DNA of 64,000 nt from DSSB01 sp046346845 (GCA_046346845.1 JAXMHH010000006.1:62001-126000); one strand, 5' to 3'. Counted from the first letter of the stretch, positions 35,393 through 43,942 are shown. Made by a program: numbers and translations. Notes: a model not told the origin generated them from the sequence alone.

Positions 35393-37306
35393 CTACCGAC
35401 CCGTTTTTCTCCTCCAAGCGGCCAACAGCGGGACGCTCAACAGCAGCAGGAGCGGGTAAGCGGCGGAGGGCTCCCCTCCCGTCAAGGCGCATCCGCTTCC
35501 GCTGATCAAGGGATTCAGCAGACCGATGCCCGTCAGAATTGACTGGACGGTAGGGTTGTCCGGATCCTCGGAACTGACCGTCAGGGTGGCGGTGAAACTC
35601 CCATTCGCCGCGGGGTTAAAAGTCACGACGACCGTGCAGCTACCCCCCGTCGCAATCGTCGGAGTCAGGCTTCCGCAGGGAGCGGGCCCGCCATTGACGT
35701 CCAAAGTGAAGTTTTTCGTATCCGAAAGGATCATGCCCGTAATCACCAGGCTGCCCGCCCCGTTGTTGGAAATCGTAAACACCGCTGCCGAGTTCGCCCC
35801 CACCCTCAGGCTCCCGTAATCCTGGGTCGCCGGAGAAAGGGTGATGTTGGGCAGGGCCTCCAGGGCGCCCATATCCGGCTCGGAGCCGATGATCCTGGGG
35901 TTGCCGTCGAAGTCCGTCGCGGGCAAGGCAGGCGCGGAAGCCAAGCCCTTGTCGATCACGGGCGACCCATTCCCCAGATGGAGATTCATGAGGGCCGGGT
36001 CCACAAAAAGCGGATCCTGGTCGATCAAATTCGCTCCTTGATTCACGTTCGGCGTGCATCCTGGGGCGACGCAGGCGAAGGCGAGCGAGGTATAATCGTT
36101 GTTAAACAGATTGACGGTCGAACCCACGTTATCCGCATCTCCATCGTCCGTGACGAAAATATCCGCGCCGCTCCCCGTCGCGCCATTTCCCCAAATGATG
36201 TTATTGTAAATATTTCCCACCGCTGCGTTGTCCACCAGGAGCAGCTCCAGCCCTCCCCGATCCGCGCCAGCCAGGTTGCCCACGATGGTGTTGTTGATGA
36301 TATCCGCGGTCGAACCTCCAGCCTGAAGGAAGATCTCGATTCCTCCCGAACTTGAGGCCGCGGAATTCCCGGCAATAATATTATTGGTAAAGATGATGGC
36401 CCCAGAGGTGCCAACTTCCCCGCCTCCGACGATATTATTGCTGGTGTTCCCGACGATGAGGTTGCCGTCGAAGGTCACAGTCCCCCCGGCCGAGCTGAAG
36501 GCCTCGAAACCGCCGGCAATGACATTGCTGGAATTGCCGATAATCTGGTTTCCCCGGAGGGTAATCGGACCGGAGACGCTGGACGCCTCGCCTCCCCCCG
36601 CAATCGCGGCGCCGGACGCGGAATTTCCGGTGATAATATTATCGATAAGGTTCGTGGCGCCCGAGTCGTTAAAGGTATTCACCCCCCCGGAGATGGCGCC
36701 GCTTTGATTTCCCGTAAACTGATTCCCCTGGAGAGTGATGGTCCCGGTATCAGAGTTGGCATCCACGCCGGCTCCGATGAAGGCCATGGCATTGCGATCG
36801 AAAAGGCTGTTGGTAAGATTGATATTCCCCGATTGATTAACGAGCTCAAGCCCGCCTCCGATGGCGGCGCCATTTTGAAAAAAGAGGACGCCGTCGACGT
36901 TAATGTCCGCGTCGGTAGTTTGGATATTTGCACCGCCTCCAATAGGGGCCTTGCCGTTCTGCACAGTCATCGCACGGACGGTAATGCCTGCCAAATCATC
37001 GGGGCTCCCGGTTTTGAGATTCATCACTTGCATTACCCCACCCCCGTCCAAGATCGTCGACCCAATGCCAGCTCCCACCAGGGTCAAGGAAAAATTTTCG
37101 GCGGCGGTATAGGTAAAGGTGGCGCTGGAGGCGTCGTACAATCCCGCGGCGATATTGATGACATTGTCGTCGCCGTCGCTTTGGGCGGCGGTCAGGGCCG
37201 CTTGCAAGGACATGTCAGCGGGGACATTGATGGTAACCAAGGCACGACCGAGACTGGGAAAGAAAAACAAGGATAAGGCGAAAAGGATTGTACAGAGTTT
37301 GCCCAT
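35393..37306 (-). CDS. parallel beta-helix surface protein with choice-of-anchor domain and CTERM-like tail
   Basis: The 637-residue protein has a signal peptide, about 430 residues of right-handed parallel beta-helix repeats (recurrent N.I.GN..GG patterns), then an ASH/choice-of-anchor-D Ig-like domain (near LSPATQDYGSLRVG). The C-terminus has SGSGCAL, a hydrophobic helix (AYPLLLLLSVPLLAA) and WRRKTGR. This Cys + helix + Arg tail is the plan of JDVT/MYXO-CTERM sorting signals. Predicted to be exported and surface-anchored; adhesion or polysaccharide binding is a guess. GGAGATCCT precedes the ATG. Confidence 0.85.
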   Translation of the reverse strand: MGKLCTILFALSLFFFPSLGRALVTINVPADMSLQAALTAAQSDGDDNVINIAAGLYDASSATFTYTAAENFSLTLVGAGIGSTILDGGGVMQVMNLKTGSPDDLAGITVRAMTVQNGKAPIGGGANIQTTDADINVDGVLFFQNGAAIGGGLELVNQSGNINLTNSLFDRNAMAFIGAGVDANSDTGTITLQGNQFTGNQSGAISGGVNTFNDSGATNLIDNIITGNSASGAAIAGGGEASSVSGPITLRGNQIIGNSSNVIAGGFEAFSSAGGTVTFDGNLIVGNTSNNIVGGGEVGTSGAIIFTNNIIAGNSAASSSGGIEIFLQAGGSTADIINNTIVGNLAGADRGGLELLLVDNAAVGNIYNNIIWGNGATGSGADIFVTDDGDADNVGSTVNLFNNDYTSLAFACVAPGCTPNVNQGANLIDQDPLFVDPALMNLHLGNGSPVIDKGLASAPALPATDFDGNPRIIGSEPDMGALEALPNITLSPATQDYGSLRVGANSAAVFTISNNGAGSLVITGMILSDTKNFTLDVNGGPAPCGSLTPTIATGGSCTVVVTFNPAANGSFTATLTVSSEDPDNPTVQSILTGIGLLNPLISGSGCALTGGEPSAAYPLLLLLSVPLLAAWRRKTGR

Positions 37307-37445
37307 AGGATCTCCTGTATTTAATGTCCCTTGATTTCTTGGTAATGGAACAAAAAGCTATGGGGAAGAAAGACATCAATCCGATTCAATCGTCAAGGCA
37401 TTCAACACGGGGGCCCTCATCTTTACCTCCGTCTGGGGCTCTCCA

Positions 37446-37681
37446 ATGCCAAAGGATGGATCTTGCTTGAATAGCCGCGTGGCCAGGGCCCTAGTCCTGC
37501 TTCCCTGGCTCGCTGCGCTTCTAGGGGCCTGCTGACCGTCCTCTGCTTTTATCCAGGGTATATGTCCCTGGATTCCTTCGACCAGCTCATGCAAGCGAGA
37601 AGCGGTGACTACAGCAATTGGCATCCGCCGCTGATGGCTTGGACCTCCCTAAAACCAATATCGAAAGGAAAAGATATTTAA
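37446..37681 (+). pseudogene. frameshifted N-terminal remnant of a polytopic membrane protein (glycosyltransferase-like)
   Basis: From ATG 37446 one frame reads MPKDGSCLNSRVAR ALVLLPWLAALLGAC then stops at TGA. Another frame overlaps and continues LLTVLCFYPGYMSLDSFDQL, then MQARSGDYSNWHPPLMAWTS, before ending in unrelated sequence at 37681. The pieces join into one plausible protein start: a membrane helix followed by the YPGYMS.DS..Q...AR.G.....WHPP motif seen in GT-C-like integral membrane proteins. The rest of the gene is absent, so it is a degraded fragment. Confidence 0.6.
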
Positions 37682-37747
37682 TGAATTTCATTTTCTCTCC
37701 TGTCACGAAAGATCAAAAAAAGAGCAAAAGGTGGTCGGCAGACGAGT

Positions 37748-38302
37748 TTAACGTACAAAGGTACCCATCACCTGGGCCTCCCCCAGAATCACGCCCTGCA
37801 TGGCCCGCAACAATGCCTCCTTGCTGACGCCGGCGGGCAAGGAGAGGGGCTTGGAGAGCGCATACAGCTTGAAAAAGTACCGGTGAGTTTTTCCCGGAGG
37901 CGGACATGGGCCGCCATAGCTGTTTTTTCCCCAACTATTTTTTCCGTGGGTGCCGATCCCTGGAACCTGATCCTGTTTGGCGAGGCCCTCGGGGAGGGCC
38001 TTGCGATCAGCCGGAACGTTGTAAAGGACCCAATGCACCCAGGTGCCCATGGGCGCGTCGGGATCGTCCATGATGAGGGCAAATTCCCGCGTTCCCGAGG
38101 GAGGGTCGCTCCAGCTCAATGCCGGAGACAGGTCCGACCCCTCACAGGAAAATGGCGTAGGGATGGCTTGGCCTTCGCCGAAGTCTTTGGCTACCAGTTT
38201 AAAGGACATAAGGGCCTCCGTTCGGGCTGGGCAGGCCGCCACGAGGATAATGAAAGAGGACAAGAGCCCTGCCCACAGGCGTGTTTTTTTCGGAGGGAAC
38301 AT
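37748..38302 (-). CDS. YbhB/YbcL family Raf-kinase-inhibitor-like protein, secreted or lipid-anchored
   Basis: The 184 residues start with a signal peptide that has a lipobox-like LVAAC, followed by a complete PEBP domain: FSCEGSDLSPALSW, EFALIMDDPDAPMGTWVHWVLYNVP, GKNSYGGPCPPPGKTHRYFFKLYAL. The family binds small anions or phospholipid head groups; function in bacteria is unclear. ATG 38302 is used because it opens the signal peptide; the frame is open further upstream to 38413. Confidence 0.9.
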   Translation of the reverse strand: MFPPKKTRLWAGLLSSFIILVAACPARTEALMSFKLVAKDFGEGQAIPTPFSCEGSDLSPALSWSDPPSGTREFALIMDDPDAPMGTWVHWVLYNVPADRKALPEGLAKQDQVPGIGTHGKNSWGKNSYGGPCPPPGKTHRYFFKLYALSKPLSLPAGVSKEALLRAMQGVILGEAQVMGTFVR

Positions 38303-38411
38303 GGGCTTAGTAAAACGCCGTTGACGCGGCCCGGCAAGAGAAATTCTGAAGGAGCAACCATGAGTCGTTGCAATTCTTGCCCGGGAGGTGGATAAAAGAG
38401 GCCTCCCCTGC

Positions 38412-38786
38412 ATGGAAAAAACCTATAAAATCAGCGCCAGCTTCAAGGTATTTTTATGGATCTTCGCGGTTTTATGCTTCCTACTCATCGTCTTGATCCC
38501 GCTGGGGGGCTTGCTTCTCTACATCGCCTACCAGGCCGAAATACGCATGAGCCATGATAGTTTTGAAAGGCGCTGGATCGGAAAAAAATCGGTCCCCTGG
38601 AACGAGATCACCGAGCTGTCTTGGCTTCCAGCCATGGGGTATTTGCAACGCCAAATGCGCCCCCTGCGCATCGTCGCTAAGAACCCGACCTCGACGGTCA
38701 AGTTCGGGGTCCCGGTCGGCGCTTTCGAGAAGACCGAGGAATTGGTGGCGGAGTTGCAGAAACGCGCGGGAAAGACGATTGCCTAG
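38412..38786 (+). CDS. small membrane protein with PH-like domain
   Basis: About 124 residues. Two hydrophobic stretches in the first 40 residues (FLWIFAVLCFLLIVLIPLGG) are followed by a beta domain (SHDSFERRWIGKKSVPWNEITELSW, LRIVAKNPTSTVKFGVPVG) with a terminal helix (EKTEELVAELQKRAG). The plan resembles bacterial PH-domain (DUF304/EbsA-like) membrane proteins. ATG 38412 is preferred to an upstream in-frame start at 38388. A REPIN-like repeat starts 15 nt after its stop. Confidence 0.65.
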   Translation: MEKTYKISASFKVFLWIFAVLCFLLIVLIPLGGLLLYIAYQAEIRMSHDSFERRWIGKKSVPWNEITELSWLPAMGYLQRQMRPLRIVAKNPTSTVKFGVPVGAFEKTEELVAELQKRAGKTIA

Positions 38787-38800
38787 CCAAAAAAAAGATG

Positions 38801-38864
38801 AAGACGGAGGTTCGAATTTCGAACTAAACAGAGGAAAAACGGCCGAAAATCATACCTTCGTCTT
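38801..38864. repeat. REPIN-like inverted repeat
   Basis: AAGACGGAGGTTCGAATTTCGAAC opens at 38801 (left arm) and the right arm ends ATACCTTCGTCTT at 38864, followed by AATTTTTTTTT. The hairpin plus T run would make a good intrinsic terminator for the gene that ends at 38786. Confidence 0.85.
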
Positions 38865-38886
38865 AATTTTTTTTTAATTTTTCTTC

Positions 38887-39534
38887 TTAATTTTTCTCCC
38901 CTGGATCCAGCCAGAATCGATAGGTTTTCCCATTCCAATAGAGGATGGTGTTGATACCGTCTTTCGTCGGAACCAGGACCACGTCTCCCTTGTTATCCTC
39001 GGGCATACTGACAACATTTCCGGGCGATATGGTGGCATACCCGGACTTATTTCGTTTTTTGGATTTGGGAAGCACGAGCAGATTCCCGGTTTCGGGACCG
39101 TTCCAGCCGATCCAGCCGAAGGCATAAATCAGGAACTTATCGCCGGACCTAGGCGCTTGCCAACCGGCGGCATTGCCGTGAATCACCGCGAGCGAATTCT
39201 TCCCGTTTAAAATTTCCGTCGGCGCCGGATCTCTCGCGCCTTCGGCGGTTTGCACCAACAGCACCCCGGGCGGTAGTTCGCCGCGCATCCCCTTCGGGCT
39301 GACGAGGACGGCGAGGTCTGGAATCCGGTCGCCGTTGAAATCGCCCTTTAATACGGTCGGCGTTGGACCTCCCACCAATTCCACATGGGGGCCGAAGTGA
39401 TCCCGAATCAAGTCCGCGACCGATACCTCCGCAGCTTGATAATGGGGAACTTGAGAGGCGGGCTGGGCCTGGAGGTCAAAAACACCCGAAAAAATCAAAA
39501 GCGACAGGGGTAAAATGGAAAGCGATTTCAGCAT
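38887..39534 (-). CDS. secreted protein with FG-GAP/VCBS-like segment
   Basis: A signal peptide (ILPLSLLIFSGVFDLQAQ) precedes about 195 residues including LKGDFNGDRIPDLAVLVSPKG, the DxNxDxxxD calcium-binding pattern of FG-GAP/VCBS repeats, and beta strands to the C-terminus. One such repeat only, so no propeller is formed by this protein alone. ATG 39534 is chosen; its ribosome-binding site GAAGGTGG is supplied by a single half-element of the REPIN family (39540-39552). Confidence 0.75.
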   Translation of the reverse strand: MLKSLSILPLSLLIFSGVFDLQAQPASQVPHYQAAEVSVADLIRDHFGPHVELVGGPTPTVLKGDFNGDRIPDLAVLVSPKGMRGELPPGVLLVQTAEGARDPAPTEILNGKNSLAVIHGNAAGWQAPRSGDKFLIYAFGWIGWNGPETGNLLVLPKSKKRNKSGYATISPGNVVSMPEDNKGDVVLVPTKDGINTILYWNGKTYRFWLDPGEKN

Positions 39535-39539
39535 AAAAA

Positions 39540-39552
39540 CCACCTTCGTCTT
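39540..39552. repeat. single half-element (REP) at the 5' end of a gene
   Basis: CCACCTTCGTCTT matches the right end of the REPIN-like family, with AATTATTTT following. No left arm is present nearby. On the minus strand it reads AAGACGAAGGTGG directly before the start of the 38887-39534 gene and provides its Shine-Dalgarno sequence. Confidence 0.55.
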
Positions 39553-39673
39553 AATTATTTTCTCTTTTCTAATAATATCATTTTTTCACGGAATTATAGG
39601 CAACCTGCCGCGATTTCCCTCGATAATCATTCGTTTTTTAGGTTAGAGGGCTCGGATTTGATAAAGGTGGCAC

Positions 39674-40768
39674 ATGATCTTCCCCCTAATCTTTGCGGTG
39701 GCCGTGTTGGCCGTGGGATGTACCCGGCACGACAACGACAACCCACCTCCCCAAAAAAGCGCCAATTCGCCGCCCCCTCCTCCCCCGCCACCCGAGCCGC
39801 GCAATTACCGCCGCCTTTGTTTAAAGGATGAATCCTGCTCCTGGCAGGAACGTCAGGCCGCCCTGTTGGATTATGCCGGAGCCGTTTACGGAGAACCAGG
39901 CAAAGTCAGCCTTGGTCCGAAGGATGGTCCATTCTCACTGACTCCGGAAGAGCAAAGCTACGTTACGGAGAAGTTCGGTCGCCCGGAAGGTGCCGGCCAA
40001 ATATTTTCTTTTCTAGACCGGAGCCGCAATCGTTTTTTCAAGCAGCTTGCGCTTCCCGCGGACCCGCAATGCCTCAGGGAGGCGCCGCGAGCGCCCCAAC
40101 AGTTAGTTCATCCGCAATTAGGGTCCGCCTTGATTGTCCATGGCTACCATGGTTGTGGGAAGAATTACGCCGAGCAATTAAGCAAGACCGGAATGGAGCT
40201 TTCCATCGGAGCCGAACCTCAGGAGTGGGCCTTCTTTTTGGAAAGCTACGGCGTCCTAGACCAAAGGGTGAAGTTGGAAGAGACGGAACTTTTCACCCGC
40301 ATCGCCAAGACCTTGGATATTCCCTTGCGCAATGCCTTGCCCGTAAGGGCCCTTTCCAAAGAAGCCCTGCAAGCTGCCGCGAAAGCCTCCAAGTACAGCG
40401 AATTAGACTTCGCCGTGGCCGTTCTATTCCAAGCGGTTTTGGGAAATCTACGCGCCCATCGCGGCGGCGATCCCGTCGCATTGGCCGACGGCCTGGCCCC
40501 CGAAGTGGCGAAGGAACTATCGCAAGATTCCAGGTCCTTGCGAACGGCGTTCGATCAATATCTTCAAAAATACCCCGATCCCGTCGAGGCCGCCGTTGAA
40601 TCCGACCGCCGCGCCAAGATCCTCGCGGAGACCTCCAATCGATTGAGCCTGAAACAACTTCGCTCGGAAGTGCAGAAGCTCGCGGCGGAACGTCCGCACT
40701 TGAAGTCTTTATTTATGGTGGGATCGATGCACCAGGACTTGATTCGGCAGGTCTATGCTGCAGAGTGA
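39674..40768 (+). CDS. lipoprotein of unknown function, 364 residues
   Basis: A signal peptide with lipobox LAVGC, then a Pro-rich spacer (SPPPPPPPPEP), then about 310 mostly helical residues. Recognisable stretches are SALIVHGYHGCGKNYAEQL and a C-terminal FMVGSMHQDLIRQV. The HGYHGCG with the late GSMH faintly recalls ChaN/erythromycin-esterase or TraB-like haem-binding folds, but I cannot assign it. AAAGGTGG precedes the ATG. Confidence 0.65.
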   Translation: MIFPLIFAVAVLAVGCTRHDNDNPPPQKSANSPPPPPPPPEPRNYRRLCLKDESCSWQERQAALLDYAGAVYGEPGKVSLGPKDGPFSLTPEEQSYVTEKFGRPEGAGQIFSFLDRSRNRFFKQLALPADPQCLREAPRAPQQLVHPQLGSALIVHGYHGCGKNYAEQLSKTGMELSIGAEPQEWAFFLESYGVLDQRVKLEETELFTRIAKTLDIPLRNALPVRALSKEALQAAAKASKYSELDFAVAVLFQAVLGNLRAHRGGDPVALADGLAPEVAKELSQDSRSLRTAFDQYLQKYPDPVEAAVESDRRAKILAETSNRLSLKQLRSEVQKLAAERPHLKSLFMVGSMHQDLIRQVYAAE

Positions 40769-40798
40769 GGAATAGAAAAATGAAGAAAAAAGGAATAT

Positions 40799-40810
40799 TG
40801 ACCTAGGTCA
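40799..40810. promoter_or_regulatory. palindromic operator candidate TGACCTAGGTCA
   Basis: A perfect 12-bp palindrome within ATTGACCTAGGTCATAG lies 30 nt after the lipoprotein stop and about 200 nt upstream of the beta-propeller gene. It differs by one base from the core of the palindrome at 1292-1303. Confidence 0.4.
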
Positions 40811-41006
40811 TAGACCACCTCCCCTTTTCATTTTTGATAAGGTCACCATCCGGGAGCTCCCTGCGGCGAAATCCCACTGCTCAAGTGATTTCCGACGTCA
40901 TTTACCCAGTGTAAAGTCCGGTTTATCCTTTACCAAAAGACCGCACTTCTGCTACTGCGCTTCCTTCCCTTAATTTCTACCATCTTTTTTTTGGAGGATC
41001 CCTTCC

Positions 41007-42200
41007 ATGAAAGGCCTTTCTACAGCAACTCTGAGCCTCGCATCTTTTGTTGTCGCTTCGACAGCAGTCGCAAGCCCAAACGCCTACCTCTCGACACCGT
41101 TCGCCAATCAAGTCCTCGTGGTCGATACCGCAGACAACTCATTGGTCACCACCATCGATGTAGGGGAATTCCCGCGTGGACTGAAAGTAAGCCCCGATGG
41201 GAGCAAGGTCTACGTCGCCAACATCGGCGACAACGCTGACCCCATGAATATTCTCCCCTCCACCATCTCCGTCATTCAGACCGATGACAATTCGGTCACT
41301 ACCATCGAAACCGACCCCACGGGAGTCGCGGGCACCTCCTTCGTAGCCTTCACTCCGGACGGCGCCCACGCCTATGCGAGCAACCAGGGTAGCGATGAGG
41401 TCATCGTTATAGACGTCGCAACCGACTCTCTTGCCGGCACCTCCATTCCTACGGGAGGCCGACCGCAGGGGCTTGAGGTAAACCATGCCGGAACGCGTCT
41501 TTACGTGGCCAACCAGACGGACGGCACTGTGACGGTAATTGATACCAGCAACAATCAAGTTGTGACCACGATTCCCGTCGGCGGCGGCTCGGCACAAGTG
41601 GCGGTCAGCCCCGACGACAAAAAGGTCTATGTGACTAGTTTAAATGACGGGACCGTTTGGGTAATCAACGCCGATACCAATGCCGTCATCGGCTCTCCCT
41701 TGGACCTGGGCTCGGGCAGCGTCCCCTATGGGATGGTCTTCAGCGAAGACGGCTCCCAACTTTTCGTATTAGAACACATCGGCGACGAGATTTCGGTGAT
41801 CGATACGGCTACCGATACGGTCGGTACCCCGGTCCCGCTTCCGGCAATCGGCCCGTTTCTGGGCGCGCGCAACGCGGCTAACGGGCTCATCTATTTCACC
41901 GGAAGCAACCTCAACACTTTCAATCCTGCTAATTTGCAAGTCGTCTCTCCCGCTTTGGACACCACGGCCGATTATACTTTCGGGATCGATATCGTCGGAA
42001 GCGATGAGGATAACGGCGGCAACAACAATGGCGGCGGTGGTGGCGGTGGCGGCGTACCAGCGGGCCTTGGAAACCTAGGCGGCGGTGGGGGCTGCTCCTT
42101 CGGCCTTGCCGGAGACTCGGCTCCTCTCTTTTCCAGCCTTATTTGGTTCATTCCCCTGGCGCTCGTCCCGCTGCGAAGGAAGCTGTTTGGGGTAAAATAA
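41007..42200 (+). CDS. YVTN-type beta-propeller surface protein with JDVT-CTERM-like tail
   Basis: A signal peptide (LASFVVASTAVAS) is followed by six to seven YVTN repeats (for example KVSPDGSKVYVANIGDN, FTPDGAHAYASNQGSDEVIVID, VSPDDKKVYVTSLNDGTVWVI). A Gly-rich linker (NNNGGGGGGGGVP) leads to GGGGGCSFG, a hydrophobic helix (LIWFIPLALVPL) and RRKLFGVK. This GGGGC-helix-RR tail is the signature of JDVT-CTERM proteins, sorted by a dedicated intramembrane protease; the Cys is probably the processed or lipidated residue. GGAGG precedes the ATG. The propeller likely mediates binding; ligand unknown. Confidence 0.88.
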   Translation: MKGLSTATLSLASFVVASTAVASPNAYLSTPFANQVLVVDTADNSLVTTIDVGEFPRGLKVSPDGSKVYVANIGDNADPMNILPSTISVIQTDDNSVTTIETDPTGVAGTSFVAFTPDGAHAYASNQGSDEVIVIDVATDSLAGTSIPTGGRPQGLEVNHAGTRLYVANQTDGTVTVIDTSNNQVVTTIPVGGGSAQVAVSPDDKKVYVTSLNDGTVWVINADTNAVIGSPLDLGSGSVPYGMVFSEDGSQLFVLEHIGDEISVIDTATDTVGTPVPLPAIGPFLGARNAANGLIYFTGSNLNTFNPANLQVVSPALDTTADYTFGIDIVGSDEDNGGNNNGGGGGGGGVPAGLGNLGGGGGCSFGLAGDSAPLFSSLIWFIPLALVPLRRKLFGVK

Positions 42201-42220
42201 AAACCTATCTTATTCACAAA

Positions 42221-42250
42221 AAAAAACGCCGGGGAACCGGCGTTTTTTTT
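42221..42250. terminator. bidirectional intrinsic terminator
   Basis: AACGCCGG and CCGGCGTT form a GC-rich stem with a 4-nt GGAA loop (stem extended by A/T pairs to 12 bp), with a run of T after and a run of A before. It closes the beta-propeller gene. Confidence 0.85.
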
Positions 42251-42335
42251 TGCGATATCTATCCTTAGCAATCTAGGATGACAACTTCTGAGAGGATGAA
42301 GGCGCTTAACATCTCGTCAAAAGGAGACAAACCCA

Positions 42336-42794
42336 ATGCATCTTAGCCGTTATTTTATTGCTGTCGCAGTCCTGCTTGCCGCGGTCCCCGCCCTAGCCGA
42401 TAGCCCGATGACCGGTACCTGGACAATAGTGGAGGCTAAAACCGGCTCCTGGTACGATGGCAGCGGAGCCAAGCCGGAGGTCGATCCCGAGCTTGCACAT
42501 GCCAAAGTGATTTTCACCAAAAACAGTGTTCGGGGGCCGTCGGCCCTAGCCTGTGCCAGGGTAAAATTCACGGTGAGTACGGTGGGCCCGGAGTACCTGT
42601 TTCAAGGCGTCCTCAAGAATCCCGCGAAGGACGCCGCGGCATTGGGCTTTAAGGGGAAGAAGATCACCTCTGTCAATGAAGGATGCCTGCGATCGGATGC
42701 CGATATGGAGATGGATTTCGCACTAGTGGATAAAGATACCGCGGTGTTTGGGTTAAACAATATGGTCTATAAAATGAAGCGCATCCAACCCTAA
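42336..42794 (+). CDS. small secreted protein, unknown function
   Basis: A signal peptide (FIAVAVLLAAVPALADS) is followed by about 130 residues opening MTGTWTIVEAKTGSWYD, a pattern common in lipocalin-like or META-like beta-barrel proteins, with two cysteines (LACARV, EGCLRS). AAAAGGAG precedes the ATG. Family not assigned. A repeat copy follows 44 nt after the stop. Confidence 0.7.
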   Translation: MHLSRYFIAVAVLLAAVPALADSPMTGTWTIVEAKTGSWYDGSGAKPEVDPELAHAKVIFTKNSVRGPSALACARVKFTVSTVGPEYLFQGVLKNPAKDAAALGFKGKKITSVNEGCLRSDADMEMDFALVDKDTAVFGLNNMVYKMKRIQP

Positions 42795-42837
42795 CGCATA
42801 GAACGGTATAATCAAGCAGCGCCAGACCAAGCAGCGC

Positions 42838-42902
42838 CAGACGGAAGTACGATTTTCGGTCCTTGCAGAGTATCAGCGACCGAATTTCGTACCTTCGTCT
42901 TC
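42838..42902. repeat. REPIN-like inverted repeat
   Basis: Left arm AGACGGAAGTACGATTTTCGG starts at 42839; right arm ends GTACCTTCGTCTT at 42901. The linker (CCTTGCAGAGTATCAGC) is shared with the copy at 46346-46409, so the two form a subfamily. The right flank contains short repeats of TTCAATTCT and GTCTTCAATTTT. Confidence 0.85.
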
Positions 42903-43159
42903 AATTCTGCCTATTCTGCCTTCAATTCTTGTCTGGTCTTCAATTTTTGTCTTTTTCAAACAACCCTAGACAAATACCCCCGATAAGGTAAGCTATAAGA
43001 AGTGTCTCGTTTCTATGTAAGTCCCGATGCCGATATTGACCTCGGATCTCCTGCCTAGACTCAACTCACTGCAAACTAAACCCTAAGGAATCGATAAGTC
43101 CCTGATACTCTTCGAGTGCTCGGAGACCATCTTTTCCGATAACTCTAAGGAGACGCCAA

Positions 43160-43489
43160 ATGGCGAAAAAACTATATGTGGGAAGCCTTCCCTACAGTGC
43201 GGATGAAAACGCGCTTCGTGAATTATTCGAGCCCTTTGGAACCGTGATTTCCGCCTCGGTCATCAGCGACAAGTTCACCGGTCAGTCCAAAGGATTCGGC
43301 TTCGTGGAATTTGAGGATGCCAGCGCCGCGGACACCGCGATTTCCCAAGTCAACGGGAAAGATATGGGCGGCCGTAGCCTCACGGTCAACGAAGCGCGGC
43401 CTCAAGCCAAACGCGAAGGCGGTTTTGGCGGCGGGGGACGCGGCGGCTTCGGCGGCAATCGAGGCGGCGGAGGCGGACGGCGCTATTAA
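43160..43489 (+). CDS. RRM-type RNA-binding protein, glycine-rich (cold-inducible Rbp type)
   Basis: A single RNA-recognition motif with RNP2 KLYVGSLP (3-10) and RNP1 KGFGFVEF (about 44-51), followed by a Gly/Arg tail (GGGGRGGFGG...GGGGRRY). This is the compact bacterial/cyanobacterial Rbp type, often cold-induced, binding single-stranded RNA in the cytoplasm. TAAGGAGACG precedes the ATG. The upstream gap contains a leader-like stretch with a possible -10 (TAAGCTATAAG near 42990) that could carry a long 5' UTR. A strong terminator follows. Confidence 0.93.
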   Translation: MAKKLYVGSLPYSADENALRELFEPFGTVISASVISDKFTGQSKGFGFVEFEDASAADTAISQVNGKDMGGRSLTVNEARPQAKREGGFGGGGRGGFGGNRGGGGGRRY

Positions 43490-43515
43490 TCGCAGCCTAC
43501 CGATTCAGCATTAAG

Positions 43516-43547
43516 ACGGCGTTCCCCGGAAGGGGGCGCCGTTTTTT
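43516..43547. terminator. intrinsic terminator shared by convergent genes
   Basis: ACGGCG-TT-CCCC and GGGG-G-CGCCGT form a stem interrupted by a small internal loop; seven T residues follow on the plus strand. It ends the RRM gene and abuts the stop of the minus-strand gene at 43547. Confidence 0.8.
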
Positions 43548-43942
43548 TATCGCTCAATGCGGCCGCATTTGAGCAGTCTCATGCCGTCGTCGAAAAATAT
43601 CTGCAGCTTATCGGGGAATACTATTTCGGTGGCCAGCCCCAGCCCGAAGGTCTGGTGGCTAATGATGTCATCGAGCTTATAGACGCCATCCATCGAATAG
43701 GCCTTGGGAGAACGCTTACTTGACTGCAGCTTCTCTCGAAGCGCGTTCTCTTGTGCTAGTTTCATGGCCGCCGCTTTGCCGAAGGCCGCTTTTCGATTGG
43801 AAAGGGATTTGGGACGGTAGACTCGATCGCTTTGACAAGTCAGGCATAAGATCCGTTTCGGAACGCCGTTATCGACCTGAATAACCCTGTGGTTGAGGTC
43901 CAGCTTGCAACGGGTGCACCAGTGGATCAATTCATCGAGCAT
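43547..43942 (-). CDS. zinc-ribbon protein with C-terminal SH3/KOW-like domain
   Basis: The N-terminus has two CxxC pairs (WCTRCKLDL and LCLTCQSD) forming a zinc ribbon, followed by a basic linker (RPKSLSNRKAAFGKAAAMK) and a beta domain (YKLDDIISHQTFGLGLATEIVFPDKLQIFFDDG) like CarD/KOW-type folds. I know such proteins as conserved deltaproteobacterial hypotheticals; function unknown, possibly nucleic-acid binding. GGAG is too far from ATG 43942, but fits an in-frame CTG at 43963 (7-nt spacing). Confidence 0.78.
   Translation of the reverse strand: MLDELIHWCTRCKLDLNHRVIQVDNGVPKRILCLTCQSDRVYRPKSLSNRKAAFGKAAAMKLAQENALREKLQSSKRSPKAYSMDGVYKLDDIISHQTFGLGLATEIVFPDKLQIFFDDGMRLLKCGRIER

Noticed and set aside
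37376..37624. 82-codon open frame on the minus strand with TACCTCCGTCTGG inside
   Set aside because: The frame opposes the membrane-protein remnant, and the short match to the repeat end (CCTCCGTCT) is not extended by arm sequence, so it is taken as chance.
42009..42095. GGC-rich microsatellite-like stretch
   Set aside because: It codes the Gly-rich linker before the CTERM-like tail of the beta-propeller protein; no separate feature is needed.
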